This document shows, in pieces, positions 40,883 through 50,031 of a stretch of 59,644 nt of DNA (positions within the stretch are counted from its first letter, which is position 1; every line of letters starts with the position of its first letter). The notes under the pieces were generated by a model. The model saw nothing but the letters and a program-made list of their open reading frames with translations, was not told where the DNA came from and did not search any database. The translations under genes were made by a program, and so were the position numbers. This DNA is from Rhodobacterales bacterium (GTDB lineage: Bacteria; Pseudomonadota; Alphaproteobacteria; Rhodobacterales; Rhodobacteraceae), in NCBI GenBank assembly GCA_026400355.1, contig JAPLPE010000003.1:1-59644 (forward strand), in the 5' to 3' direction.

Positions 40883-42292
40883 ATGGCTCTGGGACCCAAG
40901 GGGCGCCCCCAACGGATAAGAGATCCGCTTCATGATTTGATCGAATTTGACGCAAGTCGGTTCGAACAAATGCTGTGGCAGCTTATCCAGTCCACTCCGT
41001 TTCAGAGGCTTCGCCGAGTCAGGCAGCTTGGATTTTCTGAATATGTTTATCCAGGTGCAACACATACGCGTTTCGCACATAGCCTAGGCGTGTTCTTCAA
41101 TGCGCGACGCTTGATGCGTAACGTTAAGCGCCACATTGGAGATGACAACTTTGATCGAAATCGCTCCGAAGCAGCTCTGACGGCTGCTCTGTTGCATGAC
41201 GTGGGCCATGGCCCATTTAGTCATTCCTTTGAGGCCATCGGTAAGCGTTTAGACCTTAAATATGCGAAGCATGAAGATGTGAGTGATGAAATCATTCGCA
41301 AGACAGAAGTTGCTGGTATCCTGGACGCTTATGTTCCAGGAATGTCAACGCGTGTTGCAGATATAATTGGTGCGAAAACGCCCGCAGATGTCTACTCCTC
41401 GGTTGTCTCAAGTCAATTTGATGCCGATCGGTTAGATTATATGCAACGTGACCGAATGATGACTGGAACGCAACATAGTGGAATTGACCTCACATGGCTT
41501 ATTGCTAACTTAGAAATTGACGCCGTACCTTTCGGGGTGGGGGAGGAGCAAGTCGGTAGTGTGGAGACTTTCGTCCTAAGTTCAAAGGCAATCTTTGCAG
41601 CAGAAACTTATGTGGTTGGGCTGTTCCAGCTTTACCCGACCGTATATTTTCACAAGGCAACTAGATCAGCAGAAAAGGTTTTCTTTCATCTTTTCGAACG
41701 TGTTTTCCGTTTGGTGCGAGAAGGCCAAGTGGATCTTGTCGGTTTATCAAAGAGAAATCCAATTGCGGTCTTTGCTGAAAATCCAGACTCGCTTGGACAC
41801 GCTCTTAATCTTGACGATTCGGTTGTCTGGGGTTCGTTGGCAGAGCTTTGTGAGTCAAAGGATGGATCGATTTCGCAGCTTGCCGCAATGCTAAGAGAAC
41901 GACGTCTTCCAAAAGCGATCGACCTCCGGACGGCGGTAATGAAAGAGCTTGGCGACAATGCACCGATCGATCTGATTGAAAAATCAGTCCTTCTTTCGAG
42001 AAAGGCGCTCGGTGAATGGTGCGACGAACAGGGCAATGAAGTTCCCCAAATCTGGGTCGATACATCTCAGCGGGTGCCCTATAAGGAATTTCAGGAAGAT
42101 ACGGGTCCATTGAATCAAATTCTGATCAGACACAACGGTGGGCTTGTCGATCTCAAGGAGGTATCGCCCATTGTCGAGGCGATTCGACCTTTCAAGCTTG
42201 ATAGGGTATACATTCCCTTTCCAAATGATGGTCTGAGAACGCTTGTACACGAAACGGTCAAACAAAAAACAAAGGAGGCGAAGGGAGAATGA
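40883..42292 (+). CDS. HD-domain phosphohydrolase, YwfO/dNTPase-like
   Basis: A protein of 469 residues from ATG 40883 (MALGPKGRPQRIRDPLHDLI). The HD metal site is complete: THTRFAHSLGVF (His), ALLHDVGHGPFSHSFE (His-Asp) and FDADRLDYMQRD (final Asp). The IRDPLHDLIEF opening and LRRVRQLGFSEYVYPGATHT segment are those of the YwfO/SAMHD1-like group, whose members hydrolyse dNTPs or other nucleotides. GC is near 47%, far below the neighbours, indicating recent transfer. It is joined to the next gene by ATGA overlap. In this setting it could deplete nucleotides during phage infection, as dGTPase-type defence proteins do; that is inference. Confidence 0.87.
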   Translation: MALGPKGRPQRIRDPLHDLIEFDASRFEQMLWQLIQSTPFQRLRRVRQLGFSEYVYPGATHTRFAHSLGVFFNARRLMRNVKRHIGDDNFDRNRSEAALTAALLHDVGHGPFSHSFEAIGKRLDLKYAKHEDVSDEIIRKTEVAGILDAYVPGMSTRVADIIGAKTPADVYSSVVSSQFDADRLDYMQRDRMMTGTQHSGIDLTWLIANLEIDAVPFGVGEEQVGSVETFVLSSKAIFAAETYVVGLFQLYPTVYFHKATRSAEKVFFHLFERVFRLVREGQVDLVGLSKRNPIAVFAENPDSLGHALNLDDSVVWGSLAELCESKDGSISQLAAMLRERRLPKAIDLRTAVMKELGDNAPIDLIEKSVLLSRKALGEWCDEQGNEVPQIWVDTSQRVPYKEFQEDTGPLNQILIRHNGGLVDLKEVSPIVEAIRPFKLDRVYIPFPNDGLRTLVHETVKQKTKEAKGE

Positions 42293-42810
42293 CAAAGCGA
42301 ACGGGAGGAGACATGGGGGAACTGGTCCGCATCGTTTCTGCTGCGGATGGTGAACTCGTTGGCAGAACGCGACTTCAAAAGACGGCGTTCCTTCTCGAAC
42401 TGGCAGGCCTTGGCAGCGGCTATGAGTTCAAATACAAGCATTATGGGCCTTTTAGTGACGAACTTGCATCGGCCGTAGATCTCGCGCCTTTACTGTTTGA
42501 CTTCCGGGAGGACCAGAAGCGTTCTGGATGGGGTGGCACATACTCTGTGTTTACGTCTGCGGCTCCCTATGACGGGAAAGAAGGAGATGCTTATCGGCAG
42601 CTTGTTTCTTTGGCAAAAAGAGCCAATCCAATTGAGCTTGAGCTTGCGGCTACCGCCGCTTATTTGGCAAGCGTTGGCGATGGCGATCCTTGGGGTGAAA
42701 CAGTCAGAAGGAAACCGGAGAAAGCTGCTGGCGGAAAAATTGAGCAAGCTAAGGCACTTTATGTTCGCTTGAAGGAACTGGAACTGCCTGAAGCGCTTCC
42801 CGATATTTGA
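42289..42810 (+). CDS. YwgA-like protein, partner of the HD phosphohydrolase
   Basis: A protein of 173 residues: LVRIVSAADGELVGRTRLQK, TAFLLELAGLGSGYEFKYKH, YGPFSDELASAVDLAPLLF. These match the YwgA pattern (TGRxxLQK...F.YGP.S..L), whose fold is related to the DUF4065/Panacea group, some of which act as antitoxins or adaptors. In Bacillus subtilis ywgA lies next to ywfO, an HD phosphohydrolase, so the pair here repeats a conserved neighbourhood. It overlaps the HD gene by four bases and precedes the hsdM genes by 62 bases. Possible roles: regulator, sensor or antitoxin of the HD enzyme. Confidence 0.72.
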   Translation: MTKRTGGDMGELVRIVSAADGELVGRTRLQKTAFLLELAGLGSGYEFKYKHYGPFSDELASAVDLAPLLFDFREDQKRSGWGGTYSVFTSAAPYDGKEGDAYRQLVSLAKRANPIELELAATAAYLASVGDGDPWGETVRRKPEKAAGGKIEQAKALYVRLKELELPEALPDI

Positions 42811-42872
42811 GACGTTACCGTTTTCGGTGAACTGGCGGTGAGGTCAGGAGCACCAGCCACCGGAGTGTTTGC

Positions 42873-44372
42873 ATGCAAGAGAGTAAAGACCTGCGATCAA
42901 GTCTATGGCAGTCGGCCAATACACTTCGCGGTTCCGCCGTAGATCGCACTGATTGGAAAGGATATATCCTTCCCCTGTTGTTCTTCAAGCGTATCTCTGA
43001 CGTCTGGGACGAGGAAACAGCCGAGGCTCGCGAGATATATGGCGAAGCCGACCCCTCCTTGTTTCCCGAAGTGCATCGCTTCGTGCTGCCTGAGGGCTGT
43101 CACTGGAACGACATAAGGGCGATCCCGGCCAATGTCGGTGCCGCTTTGCAAAAGGCCATGCAGGAGATCGAGCGGTCCAATCCGGACACGCTGTTCCGTG
43201 TATTCGGTTCCGCGGACTGGGGAAACAAGGAGAAGTTCTCCGACGAACTGCTGAAGGATCTGATCGAGGGGTTCTCAGAGGTCGGGCTCGGCAACACGAC
43301 TGTAAGCACCGACGTGCTGGGCGACGCCTACGAATATCTGGTGGGCAAGTTTGCCGACGTGACCCGCCGAAACAAGGCGGGTGAGTTTTACACCCCGCGC
43401 AGCGTCGTGCGCATGATGGTCGAAATCCTCGACCCTCAGGAAAGCGAAAGCATCTACGATCCCGCTTGCGGCACGGGTGGCATGCTGCTCGGGGCTATCG
43501 AGCATGTGATGCGCAAGGGCGGTGACCCGCGCACCTTCTACGGGAAGATCTACGGCCAGGAGAAAAACCTGACCACCGCCGCGATCGCCCGGATGAACCT
43601 CGTCCTGCACGGGATTGAGGACTTCCAAGTGGCCCGTGAGGACACGTTGCGGAACCCGGCCTTCACAGATTCGAGCACAGGTGGTCTTGCCACCTTCGAC
43701 TGCGTGATCGCGAACCCGCCATTTTCGCTGAAGGAATGGGGTCGTGACCTGTGGGAGGCCGATCCTTGGGGTCGGGCACGGTACGGAATCCCGCCGGAAA
43801 GCTACGGGGACTACGCCTTCGTACAGCACATGATCGCATCAATGGCACCGACCGGAAACAGCCGCATGGCTGTCGTCCTGCCGCAGGGCGCGCTGTTCCG
43901 GAAGTCGGCCGAAGGCTCGATCCGGCAAGCCCTGCTGGAAAAGGACATGGTCGAGGCGGTCATCGGCCTTGCGCCGAACCTGTTCTACGGAACGCAGCTG
44001 GCCGGATGCGTCGTCATCCTGCGCCGCAAAAAGCCCGAGGCCCGCAAGAACAAGGTCCTGATCATCGACGCCTCCAGCCTCTTCCGTAAAGGGCGGGCGC
44101 AGAACTTCCTCGATCAGGAGCACAGCGACCAGATCGTCGCCTGGTACCGCGCCTTCGAAGATGTGGAGGATCGCGCCAAGGTCGCGACGCTGGACGAGAT
44201 CAAGAAGGAAGGCTGGACGCTGAACATCTCGCGTTACGTCCTCCCGCCGATTGGCCAGGATATCCCGCCGCTGCCTGAGGCCGTTGAGGCGTTCAAGACA
44301 GCGCTGGCCGACGCTCGGGCGGCCGAGGATCACCTGCGCAAGGTGCTGGTCGAAGGGGGGTGGCTACAATGA
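42873..44372 (+). CDS. hsdM: Type I restriction-modification subunit M, first copy
   Basis: A protein of 499 residues. The N-terminal helical HsdM domain (SSLWQSANTLRGSAVDRTDW, ILPLLFFKRISDVWDEE) is followed by the methyltransferase core: YDPACGTGGMLLGAI (AdoMet motif I, near 193) and VIANPPFSLKEWG (motif IV, NPPF). It methylates adenine in the HsdS-defined site and is needed for both modification and restriction. It is followed, with an ATGA overlap, by a second, divergent hsdM. The two are clearly different in sequence (for example QSANTLRGSAVDRTDW against WGAATLLRGLIDASDY), so this is not a recent duplication. The start at 42873 has GGAG upstream. Confidence 0.93.
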   Translation: MQESKDLRSSLWQSANTLRGSAVDRTDWKGYILPLLFFKRISDVWDEETAEAREIYGEADPSLFPEVHRFVLPEGCHWNDIRAIPANVGAALQKAMQEIERSNPDTLFRVFGSADWGNKEKFSDELLKDLIEGFSEVGLGNTTVSTDVLGDAYEYLVGKFADVTRRNKAGEFYTPRSVVRMMVEILDPQESESIYDPACGTGGMLLGAIEHVMRKGGDPRTFYGKIYGQEKNLTTAAIARMNLVLHGIEDFQVAREDTLRNPAFTDSSTGGLATFDCVIANPPFSLKEWGRDLWEADPWGRARYGIPPESYGDYAFVQHMIASMAPTGNSRMAVVLPQGALFRKSAEGSIRQALLEKDMVEAVIGLAPNLFYGTQLAGCVVILRRKKPEARKNKVLIIDASSLFRKGRAQNFLDQEHSDQIVAWYRAFEDVEDRAKVATLDEIKKEGWTLNISRYVLPPIGQDIPPLPEAVEAFKTALADARAAEDHLRKVLVEGGWLQ

Positions 44373-45871
44373 GCGGGCTGACCCAACGTGAACTCGAAAG
44401 CTATCTGTGGGGGGCCGCCACCCTGCTGCGCGGTCTCATCGATGCCAGCGACTACAAGCAATACATCTTCCCATTGCTGTTCTTCAAACGCCTGTCCGAC
44501 GTCTGGGACGGGGACTACCAGGACGCCCTCGATGAAACCGGTGACGAGGGTTATGCCACCGCCACCGCCAACGACCGCTTCGTGATCCCTGAAGGCGCGC
44601 ACTGGAACGACGTTCGTACCGCATCACGCGACGTGGGACGGGCGCTGCTGTCGGCCTTCCTCGCCATCGAAGCCGCCAACCCCGAACGCTTGCAGGGCGT
44701 CTTCGGCAACGCGAACTGGACCGACAAGGCCCAGATTCCCGACAGCACGCTGAAGAACCTGATCGAGCATTTCTCGAAACACGACCTTACGCTCGCGGCC
44801 GTGCCCGAGGACGAGCTTGGCAACGGCTATGAATACCTGATCAAGAAATTCGCCGACGACAGCGGCCACACCGCGCAGGAATTCTACACCAACCGCACCC
44901 TCGTCCATCTGATGGCACAGATGCTGGAGCCCCAGCCGGGCGAGAGCATCTATGATCCGACCTGCGGCACCGGCGGCATGCTGATCTCGTGCCTTGCCGA
45001 GGTGAAGCGGCGCGGGGGCGACATCCGGACCACCGGCCTTTACGGGCAGGAGCTGATCACCATCACCGCCGCCATCGCGCGGATGAACCTGGTCATCCAT
45101 GGCGTGGACGATTTCCACGTCGCCAGCGGCAACACGCTGGCCACGCCTGCCTTCGTGCAGGGCGACCGGCTGCGCACATTCGACGTGGTCCTCGCCAACC
45201 CGCCCTATTCCATCAAGAAATGGAACCGCGGCGCGTGGGAGCAGGATGCCTGGGGGCGCAACTTCCTTGGCACCCCGCCGCAGGGGCGGGCGGATTACGC
45301 TTTCTTCCAGCACATCCTGTCGTCGATGCACGCCAGGACCGGGCGCTGCGCGATCCTGTTTCCGCACGGGGTGCTATTCCGCAACGAAGAGGCCGAGATG
45401 CGGCGCAGGCTGGTGGAATCCGACCGGGTCGAATGCGTGCTGGGGCTGGGGCCGGGGCTGTTCTATAACTCGCCGATGGAGGCTTGCGTGGTGATCTGCC
45501 GGTCGCAGAAGCCGGAGGCGCGCAAGGGGCGCATCCTCTTCATCGACGCTGTGGCCGAGATTGCGCGTGAACGGGCGCAAAGCTTTCTGCGCCGCGAACA
45601 TCAGGCGCGTATCCTGTCGGCATATCAGACCTTTGCCGATGATCCCGGCTTTGCCGCGGTGGCGGATGTGGCCGATGTTCTGGCGGCCGACGGCAACCTG
45701 TCGATTGCTCGCTATGTGAAGCGGCCCAAGGCGGCGGTGGCGGGTGGCGGTGCCACGCTGGCGGCGACCTGGGCGGCGTTTGATGAAGACGGGCGCGAGT
45801 TCTGGACGGGCATGGACGCGCTGGTGGACATGCTCGATGGCCTGACGCCTGCGGAGGATGCCGATGCTTGA
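44369..45871 (+). CDS. hsdM: Type I restriction-modification subunit M, second copy
   Basis: A protein of 500 residues. It has the same layout as the preceding gene: LESYLWGAATLLRGLIDASD, YIFPLLFFKRLSDVWDGD, motif I YDPTCGTGGMLISCL and motif IV VVLANPPYSIKKWN (NPPY). All catalytic motifs are intact in both copies. The C-terminal ~50 residues (AAVAGGGATLAATWAAF onward) are longer and more acidic. Normal type I systems use one hsdM, giving an M2S core; two co-translated versions suggest a heteromeric M1-M2-S enzyme or two alternative enzymes sharing one HsdS and HsdR. Start ATG 44369 overlaps the first hsdM; the end overlaps hsdS by 14 bases. Confidence 0.93.
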   Translation: MSGLTQRELESYLWGAATLLRGLIDASDYKQYIFPLLFFKRLSDVWDGDYQDALDETGDEGYATATANDRFVIPEGAHWNDVRTASRDVGRALLSAFLAIEAANPERLQGVFGNANWTDKAQIPDSTLKNLIEHFSKHDLTLAAVPEDELGNGYEYLIKKFADDSGHTAQEFYTNRTLVHLMAQMLEPQPGESIYDPTCGTGGMLISCLAEVKRRGGDIRTTGLYGQELITITAAIARMNLVIHGVDDFHVASGNTLATPAFVQGDRLRTFDVVLANPPYSIKKWNRGAWEQDAWGRNFLGTPPQGRADYAFFQHILSSMHARTGRCAILFPHGVLFRNEEAEMRRRLVESDRVECVLGLGPGLFYNSPMEACVVICRSQKPEARKGRILFIDAVAEIARERAQSFLRREHQARILSAYQTFADDPGFAAVADVADVLAADGNLSIARYVKRPKAAVAGGGATLAATWAAFDEDGREFWTGMDALVDMLDGLTPAEDADA

Positions 45872-47054
45872 GCGGCCGATTTCCAAGGCGGGTTGGACGC
45901 GAGTGCGGTTCGATCAGATCGCCACGCAGATCAACGACCGGGTCGACAACCCCGCCGAGGCCGGGGTAGAACGCTATGTCGGGCTGGAACACCTTGATCC
46001 CGACAGCCTGCGCATCCGGCGCTGGGGCGAACCCACCGATGTGGAGTCGACCAAGCTTCGGTTCCAGCCGGGCGATATCATCTTCGGCAAGCGGCGCGTC
46101 TATCAGCGCAAGGTGGCGGTGGCGGATTTCGAGGGCATCTGTTCGGCACACGCCATGGTGCTGCGCGCCAAGACGGGCGCGGTGCTGTCCGATTTTCTGC
46201 CCTTCTTCATGCAAAGCGATCTGTTCATGGAGCGGGCCTTAAGCATATCCGTCGGGTCGCTGTCGCCAACGATCAACTGGAAAGCCCTCGCCAACGAGGA
46301 ATTTCTGCTGCCGCCGATCCAGGAGCAGGCGCGGGTGGTGGAGGCGCTGAGCGCTTCTGCAACAAACCTTGACCGCCTTTATGTGCTGCACGGACAAGCC
46401 GCTGTTCTTCTCGATGCGCTTATCCTTGAGACAATTGAGATACGCGGCTTCTCGATGAATCAGGGGTACAAAGGGCGCTTTCAGGTAGAGAAAGGGGAAC
46501 GAATTTACCACGCGCGAAGCGGAAATGGAGAACCCATTCCTGATGATGCTGGTGACACGCTCTTTTTCAAAGTCGCTGACTTCAACCGGAACAGCGACCA
46601 TCGAAAGCTCACGCATGCTGAGGTGAGGTTCTCGATCAAATCAAATCCGGGCATTCGAGTGTTTCAGCCCGGAACGGTCGTTTTCCCCAAACGCGGGGCA
46701 TCAATATTTCTGAACAAGATCGGAATACTAACTCACCCGGCGGCTTTGGATCCGAACTTGATGGCGCTTGAGCCTCGAGCCGAGAAGGTGTCCGCTGAAT
46801 ATCTGATGTGGTTCTACAAAGGGATAGGGCTCTGGCGCTTCGCTGACACGACTTCTGTTCCGCAGCTAAATCACAAGCACCTAAACCCTGTCCCTGTGCC
46901 AGTCCCATCCGTCGAACAACAAGATGAAATCTGCGCTCGGATTTCACTTCTGGCCGATGCCTTGGCAAATGCTGCAAATAGGCTTCGGAATGCGCAGGAT
47001 GCCCATACCAGGATTCGTGAAGGTGTCTTTTCTGAAACTGGGGTGAGTGCATGA
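45858..47054 (+). CDS. hsdS: Type I restriction-modification specificity subunit S
   Basis: A protein of 398 residues with two target recognition domains. TRD1 (residues ~1-165) contains YVGLEHLDPDSLRIRRWGEP and IIFGKRRVYQRKVAVADFEG, ending LPPIQEQARVVEAL, the first conserved helix region. TRD2 (~195-365) contains FFKVADFNRNSDHRKLTHAE and VVFPKRGASIFLNKIGIL, ending VPVPSVEQQDEICARISLL. GC is about 65% in TRD1 but about 50% in TRD2, which points to replacement of the second half by recombination. The subunit determines the bipartite recognition site, which cannot be read from the sequence. The start may be ATG 45858 or 45864. Confidence 0.9.
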   Translation: MPMLERPISKAGWTRVRFDQIATQINDRVDNPAEAGVERYVGLEHLDPDSLRIRRWGEPTDVESTKLRFQPGDIIFGKRRVYQRKVAVADFEGICSAHAMVLRAKTGAVLSDFLPFFMQSDLFMERALSISVGSLSPTINWKALANEEFLLPPIQEQARVVEALSASATNLDRLYVLHGQAAVLLDALILETIEIRGFSMNQGYKGRFQVEKGERIYHARSGNGEPIPDDAGDTLFFKVADFNRNSDHRKLTHAEVRFSIKSNPGIRVFQPGTVVFPKRGASIFLNKIGILTHPAALDPNLMALEPRAEKVSAEYLMWFYKGIGLWRFADTTSVPQLNHKHLNPVPVPVPSVEQQDEICARISLLADALANAANRLRNAQDAHTRIREGVFSETGVSA

Positions 47055-50014
47055 CCTTCACTGAAGCCAACACCGTCGAAGCCCATCTGCGCGACCTTCT
47101 TGCGGGCTTGGCCTCGGCCCGCCCGGCGCAACTCACCATCGGCCTCGCCCGCGCGGGCGGCAAGATCGCGGGCCTCGGCTGGCATTACGTCGCCCCCGCC
47201 GACCTTCCCCGTCAGCCGCAAGAGGTGCTGGTGGAACCCCATCTGCGCAACGCTCTGATCCGCCTGAATCCCGACATTGCCGCCAACCCCGGCCGGGCCG
47301 ATGACGTGCTTTACCGTCTGCGCGCCATCGTCTCGGGTGCACGGTCGGACGGGCTGGTGAAGGCGAACGAGGAATTTGCCGCGTGGGCACTGGGCGAACG
47401 CTCGATGCCCTTCGGCGCGAATGGCGAACACGTCACCATCCGCCTGATCGATTTCGACGATATCGAGAAGAACAGCTTCGTCGTCACCCAGCAGTTCATC
47501 ATCCGCGCGGGCAAGACCGAAAAGCGCGCCGATCTGGTGCTGCTGGTAAACGGCATTCCGCTGGTGCTGATCGAGGCCAAGACGCCGGTGCGGTCCAGCC
47601 AAAGCTGGCTCGACGCCGCCATCCAGGTCCATGACGATTACGAGAAGAATGTGCCGGAGCTGTTTGTGCCCAACGCCTTCTCAGTCGCAACCGAGGGCAA
47701 GGAGTTCCGCTACGGCTCCGTCCGGATGCCGGTCGATATGTGGGGCCCCTGGCGCGACGGTGACGGCAAGCAATCGCTGGGCGAGGTTGAGAAAGCTGCC
47801 TGCTCGATGCTGCGTCCTGCGATGGTGCTCGACATGCTCGACAGCTTCACTGCCTTTGCCACGCAGAAGGGCAAGCACCGCATCAAGATCATCGCCCGCT
47901 ATCAGCAGGTGGACGGCGTCAACAAGATCGTCGCGCGGGTCGTGGCCGGCCAGCCGCGCAAGGGGCTGATCTGGCATTTCCAGGGGTCGGGCAAATCGCT
48001 GCTGATGCTTTTCGCCGCGCGCAAGCTACGGCTGCACCCGGCGCTGAAGAACCCCACGGTGCTGATCGTCGTGGATCGGGTCGACCTGAACAGCCAGATC
48101 GCGGGCACGTTCTATGCTGCCGATATGGCAAATCTGGTGCGGCCAGAAAAGCGAAAGGATCTGCAACACCTGCTTGAAAGCGACGCGCGGAAGGTTGCGA
48201 TTACCAACATCCACTTATTTGGAGAGGCCGATGGCGTTCTGAACGCCCGCGACAACATCATCGTTCTGGTGGATGAGGCGCACCGCACGCAGGAAGGCGA
48301 TCTCGGCCGCAAGATGCGGGACGCTCTGCCGAACGCATTCCTGTTTGGTCTGACCGGCACTCCGATCAACCGCGCCGACAAGAACACCTTCTACGCCTTT
48401 GGCGCCGATACTGACGAAGGCGGCTACATGAGCCGCTACGGCTTGAACGACTCGATCCGCGACGGGGCGACGAAGGAGCTGCATTTCGAGCCACGGCTGG
48501 TGGACCTGCACATCGACCAGAAGGCCATCGAGGAAGCCTATGCCGAGCTGACGCAGGGCCTGACCGACGAGGACCGGGATCGACTGGGCAAGGCGGCGGC
48601 CAAGATGTCGATCTTGGTCAAGGCGCCCGAGCGCATCCGCGCGATCTGCGGCGACATCGCCAAGCATTTCCAGGAGAAGGTCGCGCCCAACGGCTTCGGC
48701 GCGCAGGTGGTGACCTTCGACCGTCAAAGCTGCGTGCTCTACAAGCAGGAACTCGACCGACACTTGCCGCCCGAGGCTTCCGACGTGGTGATCTCGGTCA
48801 ACAGCGGCGAGACGGAATATGCGGCGTTCAAGCGCGACCGGGATGCCGAGGAGAAGCTGCTCGACCGCTTTCGGGATCCGAAGGACCCGCTGAAGATCAT
48901 CATCGTGACCTCGAAGCTGCTGACCGGCTTCGACGCGCCGATCCTTCAGACAATGTATCTGGACAAGCCGCTGCGCGACCACACGCTGCTGCAGGCGATT
49001 TGCAGGACGAACCGTCCCTACGGCGAGCAGAAGACCCACGGCCTGATCGTCGATTACCTCGGCATCTTCGACGACGTGGCGCAGGCGCTGAAGTTTGACG
49101 AGGAAGGCGTGCAAAAGGCGGTGTCGAACATCGCCGAGTTGATCAACGCCCTGCCGACCGCCTTGCAGAAGTGCCTCGTCTATTTCGCGGGCGTGGATCG
49201 CAGACTGACCGGTTACGAGGGCCTGATCGCCGCGCAGGAGTGCATCCCGAACAACGACCTGCGCGACGCCTTTGCGGCCGACTTCAGCGTTCTTGCGCGC
49301 ATATGGGAAGCGCTGTCACCCGATCCGGTGCTGACGCAGTACGAGATCGATTATCGCTGGCTGGCGCAGGTCTACGAGTCATTGAAGCCCTCCAGCGGCA
49401 CAGGGCGGCTCCTTTGGCATCGGCTGGGCGCTAAGACCATCGAGCTGATCCACGAGAACGTCCATGTGGATGCGGTGCGGGACGATCTTGATACGCTGGT
49501 TCTGGACGCCGAGCTGCTGGAGGCCGTTCTCGGCAATCCGGACCCAGAAAAGAAGGCCAAGGAAATCTCGGTCAAGCTGGGGGGTCGTCTGCGCAAGCAT
49601 GCAGGGAATCCGAAGTTCAAGGCGCTGGGCGAACGCCTGGAGGACCTGAAGAACCGTCACCAGCAGGGTCTCCTGCTGTCCATCGACTTCCTGAAAGAGC
49701 TTCTGGCGCTGGCGAAGGACGTGGTGAAGACTGAGCGCGAGACGCCAGAGGAAGAGGACATCGACCGTGGCAAGGCGGCGTTGACTGCGCTCTTCGAGGA
49801 AGCCCGGAACGGCGACACGCCTGTCATGGTCAAGCGGGTCGTGGACGATATTGATGCAATCGTCCGTGAAGTGCGTTTCGAGGGATGGCAGGCCACGCAT
49901 GCGGGAGAACGCGAGGTCAAGAAGGCGCTTCGCCAGACACTTTTCCGCTACAAGCTGCACCAGGACGCAGAGTTGTTCGAGAAAGCATACGGCTACATTC
50001 GCGAGTATTATTGA
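47051..50014 (+). CDS. hsdR: Type I restriction-modification subunit R
   Basis: A protein of 987 residues. The nuclease site is DLVLLVNGIPLVLIEAKTP (Asp161, Glu175, Lys177; PD-(D/E)XK). The SF2 translocase has Walker A LIWHFQGSGKSLLML (about 306-320), DEAH at 408-411 (VLVDEAHRTQEGDLG), LFGLTGTPINRAD, and LLTGFDAPILQTMYLDKPL with QAICRTNRPYGE (motif VI). The C-terminal helical region that binds the methylase is present (SIDFLKELLALAKDVVKTER). The length is normal for HsdR and no frameshift is seen, so the restriction arm looks active. Start ATGA overlaps the hsdS stop. Confidence 0.95.
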   Translation: MTFTEANTVEAHLRDLLAGLASARPAQLTIGLARAGGKIAGLGWHYVAPADLPRQPQEVLVEPHLRNALIRLNPDIAANPGRADDVLYRLRAIVSGARSDGLVKANEEFAAWALGERSMPFGANGEHVTIRLIDFDDIEKNSFVVTQQFIIRAGKTEKRADLVLLVNGIPLVLIEAKTPVRSSQSWLDAAIQVHDDYEKNVPELFVPNAFSVATEGKEFRYGSVRMPVDMWGPWRDGDGKQSLGEVEKAACSMLRPAMVLDMLDSFTAFATQKGKHRIKIIARYQQVDGVNKIVARVVAGQPRKGLIWHFQGSGKSLLMLFAARKLRLHPALKNPTVLIVVDRVDLNSQIAGTFYAADMANLVRPEKRKDLQHLLESDARKVAITNIHLFGEADGVLNARDNIIVLVDEAHRTQEGDLGRKMRDALPNAFLFGLTGTPINRADKNTFYAFGADTDEGGYMSRYGLNDSIRDGATKELHFEPRLVDLHIDQKAIEEAYAELTQGLTDEDRDRLGKAAAKMSILVKAPERIRAICGDIAKHFQEKVAPNGFGAQVVTFDRQSCVLYKQELDRHLPPEASDVVISVNSGETEYAAFKRDRDAEEKLLDRFRDPKDPLKIIIVTSKLLTGFDAPILQTMYLDKPLRDHTLLQAICRTNRPYGEQKTHGLIVDYLGIFDDVAQALKFDEEGVQKAVSNIAELINALPTALQKCLVYFAGVDRRLTGYEGLIAAQECIPNNDLRDAFAADFSVLARIWEALSPDPVLTQYEIDYRWLAQVYESLKPSSGTGRLLWHRLGAKTIELIHENVHVDAVRDDLDTLVLDAELLEAVLGNPDPEKKAKEISVKLGGRLRKHAGNPKFKALGERLEDLKNRHQQGLLLSIDFLKELLALAKDVVKTERETPEEEDIDRGKAALTALFEEARNGDTPVMVKRVVDDIDAIVREVRFEGWQATHAGEREVKKALRQTLFRYKLHQDAELFEKAYGYIREYY

Positions 50015-50031
50015 TCTAGGGACCGCCGTTG

